64,000 bases of DNA from the NCBI GenBank assembly GCA_964635845.1, contig CAZWNO010000003.1, forward strand, positions 1 to 64,000, read 5' to 3'. Numbering within the stretch: position 1 is the stretch's first letter; the number at the start of each line of letters is the position of its first letter. Source of the stretch: SZUA-365 sp964635845. GTDB lineage: Bacteria > Bacteroidota > Ignavibacteria > SZUA-365. The notes under the pieces were generated by a model. That model was not told where the DNA came from and did not search any database. It saw only the letters and a list, made by a program, of their open reading frames with translations. The position numbers and the translations under genes are program-made. This document shows, in pieces, positions 18,576 through 28,295 of the stretch.

Positions 18576-18596
18576 ACCTGATCGCGTTCCGCGCAG

Positions 18597-20243
18597 TCAG
18601 TGCGTCCGGCTCCCGAGCAGAGCCGCTTCCCAGCCGTCTGAATCCTTGAGTAGACTGACCGCCTTGGCTACCGCGGTGTCGTCCGCGATTGAACTCCGCA
18701 GCTGTTCGTGCTCGCCGAGCAGCTGGAAGCGGAACTCATCCAGCAGTCGATCACGCAGTTTCCCCCAATGCCGATCGAACTGCGCTGCATGCAGCTTTCC
18801 GATCTCCGTTTCCAGGTCGCGGATGTGTCCCATCCCCTGACTGTGCAGGCGCTGGCTGACGGCTTCGTCCTTCAGCGTCCGTAGGGCGTCAGAGAGTGGA
18901 TTCTCCTCGCATACCGCGATGGAATCCGCGTATCGTTTGAACATTTCGCGCATCCGTCTGTCGATGTCAGGCAGCCGGCGTGGATTGTGCTGGTTGATAT
19001 AGAGCGCGACGAAGGAGAACGTCGCTTCCTGTCGCTCGAGGCAGGCGAGAAAGGGCGAGAGGGAGTCTTTCCTGATGGAGACATCCGGAACGATTCCATT
19101 CGATTCACGCATCGGGCGCGAGAGCCGCAGTGTGCGGAATACCGGGGCCTCGTATTCTTCCCCTGAGAGCCGCTTCGCCTTTCCCTCCGCGTAGCTGACG
19201 CGCTGGATGCAGCGGCCGGAAGGGATGTAGTATCGTGACGTGGTCAGCTTCAGAAAGGCATCGTGGCTGAGTGGAATGAGAGTCTGTACGAGCCCCTTCC
19301 CGAATGTGCGCTGACCGATGATCACCGCGCGATCGAGATCCTGCAGAGCGCCGGCGACGATCTCGGAAGCGCTGGCGCTCTGTTCATTGACCAGAACCGC
19401 GAGAGGAACGTCGACGTCGATCGGCTCGGACTGCGCCACGTAATTCCGCGCATACGCGGGTTGCCGGCCTTTCATGGCAACGATCGGCGTGCCAGGCTTC
19501 ACGAATTGGCTGACGAGTGCAACGGCGGACTCGAGCAACCCACCGGGATTGTCGCGCACGTCGATGATGATCCCGCGGATCCCTCCGTGCTGGTAGATTC
19601 GTCGGAGCGCGACCCGCACGGAATCCACGGAGCTTCGCGTGAAGCGCGTGAGCTTCATATAGAATATTCCGTCTTCGAGGACGGCCTGATACGGCAGGGG
19701 AACGATCGAGACGCTTCGACGGAGGGCCGTCAGCTGCAAGGAATCGCTGACGCCCGGACGTTGAATCAGGAGACGGACGCTGGTACCCGCTTGACCCCGC
19801 AGCAGCGGCCGCAATTCATCGATGTCCGTGGTTCTCAGATCCACGCTGTCGATGCGAAGCAGCACATCGCCGAGACGGAGATTTGTCAGCGGTCGAATTT
19901 CATCGTAGATGTAGCTCACGATATGCCGGCCGTTGAGCTTTCGCACCTTGATGCCGAGTCCGCTGTAGCTTCCCCGCGCGAGCATATCGACATCGCTGTT
20001 CTCCCTTTCCTCGATCAACTCTGCGTACGGATCCGTGCGGTCGAGCATTCCCTTTACCCCGGCTTTGAGGAGATCGTCAGGGGAGACCTCCTCCACGTAC
20101 TCGCTGAGAATTCTCTGATAGATTCCGGCGATCAACTCATGCCCCCGGATCATGCGCTGTACGGTGTCATCGACCGCAGCGGTGATGCCCAGGAAAGTGA
20201 CACTCAGGATTGCGAGAAGAAAGCGGGAGAGATAATGGCGCAT
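18597..20243 (-). CDS. S41 family C-terminal processing protease
   Basis: A 548-residue exported serine protease of the CtpA/Prc type. There is an N-terminal signal or anchor (residues about 5-22), a PDZ domain around residues 88-175, and the protease core with DVRDNPGGLLESAV. The catalytic serine is expected at Ser291 in SASASE and the lysine at Lys316 in FGKGLVQT, with the standard spacing of 25. A C-terminal extension of about 180 residues is typical of Bacteroidota forms. It acts in the periplasm on protein C-termini. Last gene of the operon with tmk, four bases after it. Confidence 0.93.
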   Translation of the reverse strand: MRHYLSRFLLAILSVTFLGITAAVDDTVQRMIRGHELIAGIYQRILSEYVEEVSPDDLLKAGVKGMLDRTDPYAELIEERENSDVDMLARGSYSGLGIKVRKLNGRHIVSYIYDEIRPLTNLRLGDVLLRIDSVDLRTTDIDELRPLLRGQAGTSVRLLIQRPGVSDSLQLTALRRSVSIVPLPYQAVLEDGIFYMKLTRFTRSSVDSVRVALRRIYQHGGIRGIIIDVRDNPGGLLESAVALVSQFVKPGTPIVAMKGRQPAYARNYVAQSEPIDVDVPLAVLVNEQSASASEIVAGALQDLDRAVIIGQRTFGKGLVQTLIPLSHDAFLKLTTSRYYIPSGRCIQRVSYAEGKAKRLSGEEYEAPVFRTLRLSRPMRESNGIVPDVSIRKDSLSPFLACLERQEATFSFVALYINQHNPRRLPDIDRRMREMFKRYADSIAVCEENPLSDALRTLKDEAVSQRLHSQGMGHIRDLETEIGKLHAAQFDRHWGKLRDRLLDEFRFQLLGEHEQLRSSIADDTAVAKAVSLLKDSDGWEAALLGSRTH

Positions 20244-20246
20244 TGC

Positions 20247-20882
20247 TCATTCCTCCTGTTCAGCGGACGGCGACAGCGATGATACGACCCAACCCCAGAT
20301 CTCCTCCGCAATCGGCTCCGTCGGGCGCATCCCGTCGATGATGCGGAATCGGGAAGGGGCGGTCGATGCGATGTGAAGATACCCCTTGCGAACACGCTCG
20401 AAGAAGGCGGTGTCCGCGGTTTCCATACGGTCGATGCTGCCCATGCGCGCGGATCTTCGCTTCAGACTTTCCTGAACCGATATATCCATGAAGAAACTGA
20501 TGTCGGGAATCAGGCCGTGTGTTGCTATCGTATGGATGTGCCTTATCGCCTCGATGTCGATGCCGCGTCCATATCCCTGATACGCTGTCGTCGAGTCGTG
20601 AAAACGGTCGGCGATCACGATGTCGCCCCGTTCGAGAGCGGGTTGGATTCGTTCGATCACGAGCTGCGAGCGGGACGCGGAGAAGAGGAGCAGTTCGGTG
20701 CTGGCGTCCATCTCGCCGTGCTGTACATCGAGGAGCAGGGCACGGATGCGTTCGGATATTTCCGTTCCTCCGGGTTCGCGCACGAGCAGCACGCGACGCT
20801 GCTGGTTCCGGAGTCTTCTGATGAGGAGATCGATCTGCGTCGACTTGCCGGAACAGTCAATGCCTTCGAAAGTGATGAACAT
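20247..20882 (-). CDS. tmk: Thymidylate kinase
   Basis: Phosphorylates dTMP to dTDP. The 211-residue protein opens with the P-loop FEGIDCSGKSTQ, has the DRF-H-DSTTAYQGYGRG motif that binds dTMP, and the expected length. The LID region contains basic residues (LKRRSARMG). It follows xerD by 15 bases and precedes the S41 protease gene by three. Confidence 0.96.
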   Translation of the reverse strand: MFITFEGIDCSGKSTQIDLLIRRLRNQQRRVLLVREPGGTEISERIRALLLDVQHGEMDASTELLLFSASRSQLVIERIQPALERGDIVIADRFHDSTTAYQGYGRGIDIEAIRHIHTIATHGLIPDISFFMDISVQESLKRRSARMGSIDRMETADTAFFERVRKGYLHIASTAPSRFRIIDGMRPTEPIAEEIWGWVVSSLSPSAEQEE

Positions 20883-20897
20883 GCTGCTGCCTCCGGA

Positions 20898-21818
20898 TCA
20901 GGATCGCGGGTGGAATGTGCGATGCACTTCCTTGATGTAGTCGCGATCGACATGTGTGTAAATCTGTGTGGTGCTTATGTCCGCGTGCCCGAGCATCTCC
21001 TGCACTGCGCGCAAATCGGCACCGCCCTCGAGAAGATGCGTCGCGAAAGAGTGCCGGAAAGTGTGGGGATGAACATCCATGGCGATACCGGCCAGTGCGG
21101 CGTATTTCTTTGTGATCGTCAGGACACTCATGCGACTGAGCGGTCCTCCGCGATTGTTGAGGAACACCGTGCGGTGCGGCTTGCCGCGCTGCAGCAGCCG
21201 GGGGCGCACGGTGCGGACATACATGTCGCACCAGCGGAGCGCATGAGTACCGATGGGCACGATCCGTTCCTTGCTGCCCTTGCCGAACACGCGCACAAGG
21301 CCCTCCTCGAAGAGGAGCTGTTCGAGCGTCAGCGAGGTGAGTTCGCTCACCCGCATCCCTGTTGCATACAGCGTTTCGAGAATCGCACGGTCGCGCAGTC
21401 CCAACGGCTGACTCGTATCGGGCTGTTCGAGAACGGTCCGCATCTCATCCTGTGTGAGAACGAGCGGGAGGTGGCGGATGAGCGTGGGGGTATCGAGCTG
21501 ATCCGAGGGATTGTGCGAACATAATCTCTCACTGACCAGGAAGCGATGGAAGTGCCGGATCGACGAGATCGTGCGCGCCATGCTTGAGGCGGCGAATCCC
21601 GTCTCCTTGAGGTTCAGCAGAAAGTCGGTGATGTCGCGCAGACCGATGTTTTCCACGTCGACGACGTGCTTCTCCGATTCCAGCCATGCAGTGTACCGCG
21701 TGAGATCGAGTGCATACGCCTCGACGGAGTGTTCGGAGAAGCCCCGTTCCAGCCGCAGGTAGTTGCGGAATCCAACGAGAGCAGGCCGCAGCGCTGGAGA
21801 CATGTCAGAACGAATCAA
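20898..21818 (-). CDS. xerD: Tyrosine recombinase XerD/XerC
   Basis: A 306-residue site-specific recombinase for resolving chromosome dimers. The N-terminal SAM-like core-binding domain (residues about 8-95) is followed by the catalytic domain with Arg in TGMRVSEL, Lys in GSKERIVPIG, the HTFRHSFATHLLEGGAD box, His in LGHADIS and the nucleophile Tyr in TQIYTHVD. The start overlaps the end of pgpH by 14 bases. Housekeeping context and length argue against a phage or integron integrase. XerC and XerD cannot be separated safely by eye; the closing TQIYTHVDRDYIKEVHRTFH favours XerD. Confidence 0.9.
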   Translation of the reverse strand: MIRSDMSPALRPALVGFRNYLRLERGFSEHSVEAYALDLTRYTAWLESEKHVVDVENIGLRDITDFLLNLKETGFAASSMARTISSIRHFHRFLVSERLCSHNPSDQLDTPTLIRHLPLVLTQDEMRTVLEQPDTSQPLGLRDRAILETLYATGMRVSELTSLTLEQLLFEEGLVRVFGKGSKERIVPIGTHALRWCDMYVRTVRPRLLQRGKPHRTVFLNNRGGPLSRMSVLTITKKYAALAGIAMDVHPHTFRHSFATHLLEGGADLRAVQEMLGHADISTTQIYTHVDRDYIKEVHRTFHPRS

Positions 21819-24156
21819 GCTTTTTCATCCGCTGCATCAGGGCATCCGTGGTCGAAGGGAGATTGAGGAGCTTCGCTGTGCGATCGGCGATCTTCTTCGC
21901 AGCCGCGGCATCTTCTTCACTGGGATATTTGATCCGGCTGTGGTGAATGCCTGTGAGAATGTTGAGAAAACTCTGCTTGACGATCGTCAATTCGCGGAAG
22001 GTCAGGTCGCAGTTCTCAAGCTCCCCGTCGGCGAGACGTTTGGCAACGATTTTGTCAATCAGTTCGCGGATTTTATCGATCGTCGGTTCTTCTATCGCGC
22101 GCGTGGCAGCCTCGATAGTATCAGCCAGCATGACGATGCCGGTTTCCTTCGAGTAGGGCCTCGGTCCGCTGTACTGGAAGTCCTCCTTCCGCGGCTCCCC
22201 GGTACCTCGGGATTTCTGCTTCTCGTAAAAGTACGTAACCAGCGTCGTTCCATGATGTGCGGGAATGAAGTCAATCACGCGGTCGGGGAGATTGTGTTCT
22301 TTCGCGAGTTCGATGCCGCGCACGACATGGTCGATGATCTTGCGCGCGCTGTCCCGCGGTTCGAGTCCGTCGTGCACGTTCTGATTACCGATCTGGTTCT
22401 CGACGAAATAGTCCGGCTCCATCATCTTTCCGATATCGTGATAATACGCGCCGACGCGCGCCAGCGTGGCGTTCGCCCCGATCGCAGTGGCGGCGTTTTC
22501 TGCGATCGTCGCCATTACGATGCTGTGATGGAAAGTGCCGGGCGCGCGGGCGGAGAGATCGCGCAGCAGCGGATGATTGAAATCGGAGAGTTCCAGAAGC
22601 GTCAGATCCGTCGTGATCCGGAAGACGCGCTCGAAGAAGATCAGAAGCCCGAAAGTGAATACCGGGGAGAGGACGGAGTTCGCCAGGGCGTACGCCATCT
22701 CCTCCGCCATGTCGCCGAAGGGCAGAGCGCGCTGCATGCCGTTGACCGTGATCGCGAAGACGTACCCGAGCAGGATATACGTCAGCGATCGGAAAATCTG
22801 TGTTCTGTTCTTCACGTCGCGCACGGTGTATATCGCCAGCGATCCGGCAAGCATCGAGGCCAGAATGATCGAGTACTCGTTGCCGCGGAGGGCGCCGACG
22901 AGTAATGAGATCGAAACCGTCGAATAGAAAGCCACACGGGAATCGAAGATCACCGTCAGAAGCATGGCAGCGGTTGGAACGACGATGAGATACTGCACGG
23001 GACCGGTGACCGGCAGCGTGAACGTGAGATAGGCGAGGAAGGCGATGAGGAGGACGATCACGCCGATCAGCAGCAGGCGTGAATTGTCGCCGATGATGCG
23101 TTTCCTGAACATCGTGAAGTAGATGACGGGCAGGAAGAGGATGGCGATGGTATGGCCGACGCGGCCCAGGAACTGCAGAACCTGGTTGACGTCACCCGTA
23201 CGATCTGCTTTCGCGCGCGCATACGAGTCGAGCTTGGCCTTTATCTGCGGCGTGATGCGTTCATGCCTGCTGACGATGCGCTCGTTCTCCTTCACGATCC
23301 CGTCGGTGCGCATGACGATGTTCATCGCGGCCTGGATCGCGAACTGCGTCTGCGCCTTATTATACCGCACGTCCGGCTGCAGCATCAGGTACACGAGATT
23401 GAAGAAGAAATCGACGCGGGAGGAATCTCCCTTGAATCTCGCGTTGAAGTTCTTCATCAATACCGCCGCGACGTCATTATGATCGTAATAGTCCTTGACA
23501 GCCCGTCGGATTTCCGTCGTGCTGTCGACGCGGACAGCGAGCAGCCGCTGCGTGAAGCTGGATTTTTCCCGATCCAGAAAGCCACGCCCGTAGATCTGTT
23601 CGAGCGCGAGGCGACTCGTTTCCCGCCATGCCGGCAAGGTCGAGGCAATATCGCCGTTCACAGCGTTGATGATCCAGTACCGCCAGTACCGTTGTGTGAG
23701 ACGGGCAGGAAAACCCGGATCGCTTGCGGCGTTGCGGGCAATGCTGTCGGCGAGGGACAGGAGATCCTGGCGCCGGTACCGCTGGGGAAGCCTTCGCTTT
23801 ATGGCATCGGATGATGACTTCAGATAGCCGAACGCGCGAACGACGGAATCGATCATCGCTTGCCTGACCCACGGCAGGTGGTCAAAGCTCAGCGGTGTGC
23901 GTTCCACCGCGACGCGCTGCTCTTCCTCGACGATTGCAGGATCACGGTAGATGGAGAAGCCGAACGGAGCGATGAGATCATCGTCGACCCATATATCGCC
24001 CTCGCGGTATTCATATTCCGTTTCCGCCCCTTTTGGAAAGAGCATGGCTATCGAGACGACGAGCGCGATACCGAGCGCAATACGCGCAGGGAGTCCATAT
24101 TGCAGCGCATGGAGCAGCCTGTTCGCCGGACCGTGACGTTTCTCAGTATCAGACAT
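21805..24156 (-). CDS. pgpH: 7TM-HD membrane phosphodiesterase (PgpH-like, c-di-AMP)
   Basis: A 783-residue protein with one N-terminal membrane segment (about residues 18-38), a large extracytoplasmic 7TMR-HDED domain, seven membrane segments (about residues 320-500) and a C-terminal HD domain. Metal ligands include the His of FHHSIV (about residue 541) and the HD of YYHDIGK (about residue 572). Characterised PgpH proteins hydrolyse cyclic di-AMP. It sits between a HAD phosphatase gene and xerD, overlapping the latter. No diadenylate cyclase gene lies in this window, so the c-di-AMP role rests on the family. Confidence 0.9.
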   Translation of the reverse strand: MSDTEKRHGPANRLLHALQYGLPARIALGIALVVSIAMLFPKGAETEYEYREGDIWVDDDLIAPFGFSIYRDPAIVEEEQRVAVERTPLSFDHLPWVRQAMIDSVVRAFGYLKSSSDAIKRRLPQRYRRQDLLSLADSIARNAASDPGFPARLTQRYWRYWIINAVNGDIASTLPAWRETSRLALEQIYGRGFLDREKSSFTQRLLAVRVDSTTEIRRAVKDYYDHNDVAAVLMKNFNARFKGDSSRVDFFFNLVYLMLQPDVRYNKAQTQFAIQAAMNIVMRTDGIVKENERIVSRHERITPQIKAKLDSYARAKADRTGDVNQVLQFLGRVGHTIAILFLPVIYFTMFRKRIIGDNSRLLLIGVIVLLIAFLAYLTFTLPVTGPVQYLIVVPTAAMLLTVIFDSRVAFYSTVSISLLVGALRGNEYSIILASMLAGSLAIYTVRDVKNRTQIFRSLTYILLGYVFAITVNGMQRALPFGDMAEEMAYALANSVLSPVFTFGLLIFFERVFRITTDLTLLELSDFNHPLLRDLSARAPGTFHHSIVMATIAENAATAIGANATLARVGAYYHDIGKMMEPDYFVENQIGNQNVHDGLEPRDSARKIIDHVVRGIELAKEHNLPDRVIDFIPAHHGTTLVTYFYEKQKSRGTGEPRKEDFQYSGPRPYSKETGIVMLADTIEAATRAIEEPTIDKIRELIDKIVAKRLADGELENCDLTFRELTIVKQSFLNILTGIHHSRIKYPSEEDAAAAKKIADRTAKLLNLPSTTDALMQRMKKLDSF

Positions 24157-24168
24157 TGTATGCTTCCG

Positions 24169-25044
24169 TTAGCGGGAGCCGCCCTGAACCATCATGTTCA
24201 GAAATTCCGCGACGCCGCCTTCATCGTTATCCAGCCTGGTGACATAATCGGTGACAGCCTTGAGATCCTTGATTCCGTTGCGCATGGCTGCCGAGACACC
24301 CGCAAATTTACACATTTCGATATCGTTGGAGTAGTCGCCGATCGCCGCAGTCTCCCTGCGGTCGATGCCGAGCATCTGAATCACTTTCTGAAGCCCGCTC
24401 GATTTATTCACCCGGCTGCCGGAGACTTCGAGGTAATACAGGTCCTTGCCGCTGCCGCTCGCGTACATCGCCCGGCGGATGCGATTGCCGAAGCGGGAAG
24501 CGAGGGGCACCGAGAGCTTCTGTATCGCGCGATAGGGCCCCCCCGCACAGAAGAGGACCGCCAGATCGTGGTATGGACGAAGGTCCGGAACGCGTTTCGG
24601 CTCATCGGCATCGGAGCGGAGATATCGCGGGAGTATCGGGGATTCATCGAGTGAAAGGATGCCGTCGGCCGTGAACAGGGACCATGAAAGCCCGGCTGCA
24701 TCGGGATGCAGGCTGATCTCCTCGGCTGTTGCCGCGACACCGTCCGGAATGGTGTTCTGGGCAAGGGCATGGCCGTCTGCATCCTTGACGAGCGCCCCGT
24801 TGAGCGAGATCAATGGTGCGATGCTGCCGATCGCCTGCGCGTAGCGGCGCGTGAATTCATCCGTCCGGCCGGAGGCGAGCACGATGCGGATACCGCGGGC
24901 ATGCGCTTCTTCGATGGCGGATACGACCGACGGCGGTATGGCGTTATCGCTGGACAGCAGTGTCCCGTCAAGATCGCATGCGAGGCATCGCACTCGGGGA
25001 AGCCTTTGAAGGCGCGACCGCCTGGTTTCAAATAATCGCATCAT
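24169..25044 (-). CDS. Cof-type HAD phosphatase
   Basis: A 291-residue haloacid dehalogenase-superfamily phosphatase of the Cof/IIB subclass. Motif I is DLDGTLL, motif II is the Ser in VLASGRT, motif III is the Lys in SRVNKSSGLQ and motif IV is GDYSNDIEM; together they form the Mg-dependent active site. A C2B cap lies between motifs II and III. Substrates of such enzymes are sugar phosphates, FMN or similar small molecules and cannot be predicted here. The start overlaps the symporter gene by 17 bases; the second ATG three bases on is equally possible. Confidence 0.88.
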   Translation of the reverse strand: MMRLFETRRSRLQRLPRVRCLACDLDGTLLSSDNAIPPSVVSAIEEAHARGIRIVLASGRTDEFTRRYAQAIGSIAPLISLNGALVKDADGHALAQNTIPDGVAATAEEISLHPDAAGLSWSLFTADGILSLDESPILPRYLRSDADEPKRVPDLRPYHDLAVLFCAGGPYRAIQKLSVPLASRFGNRIRRAMYASGSGKDLYYLEVSGSRVNKSSGLQKVIQMLGIDRRETAAIGDYSNDIEMCKFAGVSAAMRNGIKDLKAVTDYVTRLDNDEGGVAEFLNMMVQGGSR

Positions 25045-26740
25045 GTCCGGTTTTTCTCTCCAGTCGTACCAGCAGCAGCCACAGGAGCAGGGCGGAAATA
25101 ACGGCGATCGCCGCCCAGAGTGCGATGTCGGTATCGCTGCCGAAGAACACCGACCCCAGGAGGAAAAGTACGGAATAGATCAGAAGAACGCCAAGGAACC
25201 ATCCCGCCAGACGTGGCAGAAAGTGGCGCGATTGCACGATGTCCGGATGACGGCGTGTGACGGCCCCCCAGAAGCCGCCCGGACGTACACGGCGATAGAA
25301 CGCATCCAGTACGGCTCTGTCGGTCGGCCGCGTAAGGAAGGTCAGCACGATCCAGATGGCCGTTGTGATGCCGACGATCAGGAACATGCTTTCGGGAAAG
25401 ACCAGCACGGGTTCCGGACTGGCGGCGTTGACGATGCTGATAACGGCGTACACCACGGCCGGCGTGATCGTAGCCGCGATTTCGCTCCATGCATTCACAC
25501 GCCACCAGTACCATCGCAGCAGCAGGACGAGACCGAGTCCGGCCCCGCATTCAAGGATGAATTGCCAGGTGCCGGCAATCGATTCGAGCATCTGTGTCAC
25601 GAGCAGCGAGACGATCATCAGGAGTACGGTCGTTACGCGCGAAACGAACACGTAATACCGTTCGTTACGATCCTTCGCTGCGAAGCGGCGCCAGAGATCG
25701 TGGATGAGATAGGAAGTACCCCAGTTCAGATGAGTGGCGATCGTCGACATGTATGCGGCGAAGAATGCGGCAACGAGCAAGCCCTTCAATCCGGGAGCGA
25801 GAAAGTCGTTCATCGCATAGATGTATCCAAGACGCACGTCGGCGCCGGCAAGCTGCGGGTAGAGCACGAGGGAGGCCAGCGCCACGAGAATCCACGGCCA
25901 CGGCCGCAAGCAGAAGAACGCGATCTGAAACAACAGTACCGAGAATACCGAGTGACGCTCGTTTTTCGTGCTCATCATTCGCTGCGCGACATATCCGCCG
26001 CCGCCGGGCTCGGCACCCGGATACCATGAAGACCACCACTGCACTCCGACATAAGCGAAGAATGCGCCGGCCGAAAGCGCGAGCACGCCCGTCGCGCCGT
26101 CGCCGGCAGAGGTGATGCGAGGAAGCATGCGCAGAGTATCCGGAGGCAGGGCGTGTTTCAGCTGGTCGAGGCCGCCGATGGAGGGATCGTTCACGACCAC
26201 GACAGCGAGGACAATGCATCCCGCCATTGCGATGAAGAATTGCACGGCATCCGTGACCGCGACGCCCCACAATCCGGATAGCGAGCTGTACACCGCGGTG
26301 AAGAGCATCGCCGCCGCGACGTACCAGAATACACGTTCCGCCGGGATGCCGAACATCCCCTCGATGACGCTGGACATCGCGAGATTGACCCAGCCCATGA
26401 TGATCGCGTTCATGAACAGGCCCAGATACAATGCGCGGAAACCACGAAGGAAAGCCGCAGGCTTTCCGGAGTATCGGATCTCGATAAACTCCAGATCGGT
26501 CATGATGCCTGCGCGGCGCCACAGGTGCGCGAAGAAAAAGACCGTCACCATCCCGCCTATGGCCATGTTCCACCATAGCCAATTTCCGGCTATTCCGCTG
26601 GTGGCTACGAGCTCCGTCACGGCAAGGGGCGTGTTTACAAATTCTTCAGTATTCTTTCCTGCGCGTTTGGCATAATATAGCCCGATGACGATGCTGAGCG
26701 CGAAATAAGCGGCAATGACGAACCAGTCAAGTGCTGTCAC
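25028..26740 (-). CDS. Sodium:solute symporter family protein (copy 2)
   Basis: A 570-residue SSS-family transporter with about 13 membrane segments, starting at the GTG at 26740, which overlaps the stop of the other symporter gene as GTGA. A much longer frame reaching to 27061 begins with an unnatural arginine-rich stretch and is rejected. Family features include the SGIAGNWLWWN region and SLSGLWGVAVTDAVQFF. It would import an organic solute with sodium; the solute is unknown. The two tandem symporters differ clearly in sequence and length, so this is not a fresh duplication. Confidence 0.88.
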   Translation of the reverse strand: MTALDWFVIAAYFALSIVIGLYYAKRAGKNTEEFVNTPLAVTELVATSGIAGNWLWWNMAIGGMVTVFFFAHLWRRAGIMTDLEFIEIRYSGKPAAFLRGFRALYLGLFMNAIIMGWVNLAMSSVIEGMFGIPAERVFWYVAAAMLFTAVYSSLSGLWGVAVTDAVQFFIAMAGCIVLAVVVVNDPSIGGLDQLKHALPPDTLRMLPRITSAGDGATGVLALSAGAFFAYVGVQWWSSWYPGAEPGGGGYVAQRMMSTKNERHSVFSVLLFQIAFFCLRPWPWILVALASLVLYPQLAGADVRLGYIYAMNDFLAPGLKGLLVAAFFAAYMSTIATHLNWGTSYLIHDLWRRFAAKDRNERYYVFVSRVTTVLLMIVSLLVTQMLESIAGTWQFILECGAGLGLVLLLRWYWWRVNAWSEIAATITPAVVYAVISIVNAASPEPVLVFPESMFLIVGITTAIWIVLTFLTRPTDRAVLDAFYRRVRPGGFWGAVTRRHPDIVQSRHFLPRLAGWFLGVLLIYSVLFLLGSVFFGSDTDIALWAAIAVISALLLWLLLVRLERKTGHDAII

Positions 26741-28233
26741 GCATTTTCTCCGGAGAATGATGGACGGCCGGCAGAAAGCTTCTGCATGATCAACGTAACC
26801 GCTACGGTGATCAATGCGCCGGATAGTGTATACCAGGTCCAGGCCAGGGGAGTGAGCAGGATGACCAGACCATTCCCGACGATCCCTGAGAAGAATCCGA
26901 TCGCGGCCGCGGACGGCTGGATCCTTGCAGGCAGCAGGCCGAGGACGAAGAGTCCCAGCAGTCCGCCATACGTGAATGACGCGATACTGAGCGCGAGTTC
27001 GACGACCGTCGCGGGGGTATTGATGAACAGGGCGGCCGTGAGCAGAAGGACGACAGCCCATGCAAAGGCGATCCAGCGCGAGAGGCGGAGCGCAGCAGCA
27101 TCGGTGAGCGGGTTCCTGCGCAGCGGGATTACCATGTCGAGTATCGTCGCCGAGCTGAGCGAACTGATCGAGCTCGACAGTGTCGACATCGCTGCCGCAA
27201 GGATCCCGGCCACGATCAATCCGGTCATTCCTTCCGGAAGCTCATGCAGTATGAACACGGCGAATACATCGTTGGCGGTATGCTCGCTGCCGCCGTAATG
27301 AAGCGACAACAGGGCTCCGACGAGCAGGAAGGCGAAGAACTGGAAGAGCACGACGAAACCACTCGTGATCATCGCCTTGCGGGCGGGCGCCGTCGATCCC
27401 GAGGCGAGGACGCGCTGCACGATGAGCTGATCGGTGCCATGCGACGCCATGGACAGGACCATGCCGCCAATGACGCCTGCGCACAACGAGTACGGATCCT
27501 GGAAGAATGCCTGCCACCCGCCTTCGGGAATCAAGCGGAACACCTGCAGCTTCCCTCGCTCGGCAAGTGTGCCGAGTATCCTGGCCGGAGAATCCTGAAG
27601 GAGATCGAAGAGGACATAGATAGAAATAAATGCGCCCAGTACATACACCGCCCACTGGACGACATCGGTCCAGACCACCGCGCGAATGCCCCCATAATAG
27701 ACGTAGACCAGCGTGAGGAGGGTGAGCAGTCCCATCGCGATCAGATAGATCGTGACCGGGTCCGCACCCGGAAAAAGACCGAAACCGTCCATAAGCAGGG
27801 CCAGTGGAATGGCGGTGGTATAGAGCCGCACGCCGTCGGCGAACAACCTCGTAACCATGAATACCCCCGAGGCGCCGCGACGGACCGCGGGACTGAATTT
27901 CCTCTCGAGCAGTGTGTACGCCGTGCTTACCTCCCCTTCGAAATAACGCGGTATGAGAAATATGGCGACGGCAACGCGTCCCAGTATGTAGCCGAAGGCC
28001 AGCTGGAGGAAGATCATCGAACCGGCATAGGCGATGCCCGGCACGGAGAGAAAGGTCAGCGCGCTCGTCTCGGTCGCGACGATTCCGAGCGTGATCGCCC
28101 ACCAGGGGACCGCGCGGTCGCTTACGAAATAATCACGCGCGGAATTCTGTTTTCCCCCCATCAGCACGCCGAATAAGGCGATACCCGCGAGGTATACGAC
28201 GACGATGCTTGCGTCGAGGATCGTAAATGTCAT
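26737..28233 (-). CDS. Sodium:solute symporter family protein (copy 1)
   Basis: A 498-residue SSS-family transporter with about 13 membrane segments. The N-terminus has the characteristic ARDYFVSDRAVPWWAITLGIVATETSALTF pattern in shortened form, with the sodium-site region around TETSALTFLSVPG, and YGGIRAVVWTDVVQ later on. Homologues include monocarboxylate- and vitamin-type carriers, but the substrate cannot be assigned. It is the first gene of a run that continues to the S41 protease gene, and its end overlaps the second symporter gene by four bases. Confidence 0.9.
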   Translation of the reverse strand: MTFTILDASIVVVYLAGIALFGVLMGGKQNSARDYFVSDRAVPWWAITLGIVATETSALTFLSVPGIAYAGSMIFLQLAFGYILGRVAVAIFLIPRYFEGEVSTAYTLLERKFSPAVRRGASGVFMVTRLFADGVRLYTTAIPLALLMDGFGLFPGADPVTIYLIAMGLLTLLTLVYVYYGGIRAVVWTDVVQWAVYVLGAFISIYVLFDLLQDSPARILGTLAERGKLQVFRLIPEGGWQAFFQDPYSLCAGVIGGMVLSMASHGTDQLIVQRVLASGSTAPARKAMITSGFVVLFQFFAFLLVGALLSLHYGGSEHTANDVFAVFILHELPEGMTGLIVAGILAAAMSTLSSSISSLSSATILDMVIPLRRNPLTDAAALRLSRWIAFAWAVVLLLTAALFINTPATVVELALSIASFTYGGLLGLFVLGLLPARIQPSAAAIGFFSGIVGNGLVILLTPLAWTWYTLSGALITVAVTLIMQKLSAGRPSFSGENA

Positions 28234-28295
28234 TTCATGCGGTTATGTGACGCAGTGCCGCATGACGCTCGCACCGCGCCCGATGGATGATGCTT

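Noticed and set aside
20898..21818. Tyrosine recombinase as a sign of a mobile element or integron
   Set aside because: Length, motifs and housekeeping operon context fit XerD; no attachment sites, cargo or phage genes are nearby.
26741..27061. N-terminal extension of the second symporter
   Set aside because: It lies in another frame of the first symporter gene and is Arg-rich; GTG at 26740 gives the normal start.
28238..28264. Inverted repeat ATGCGG/CCGCAT ahead of the first symporter gene
   Set aside because: Short stem with a long loop and no T-run; it could occur by chance.
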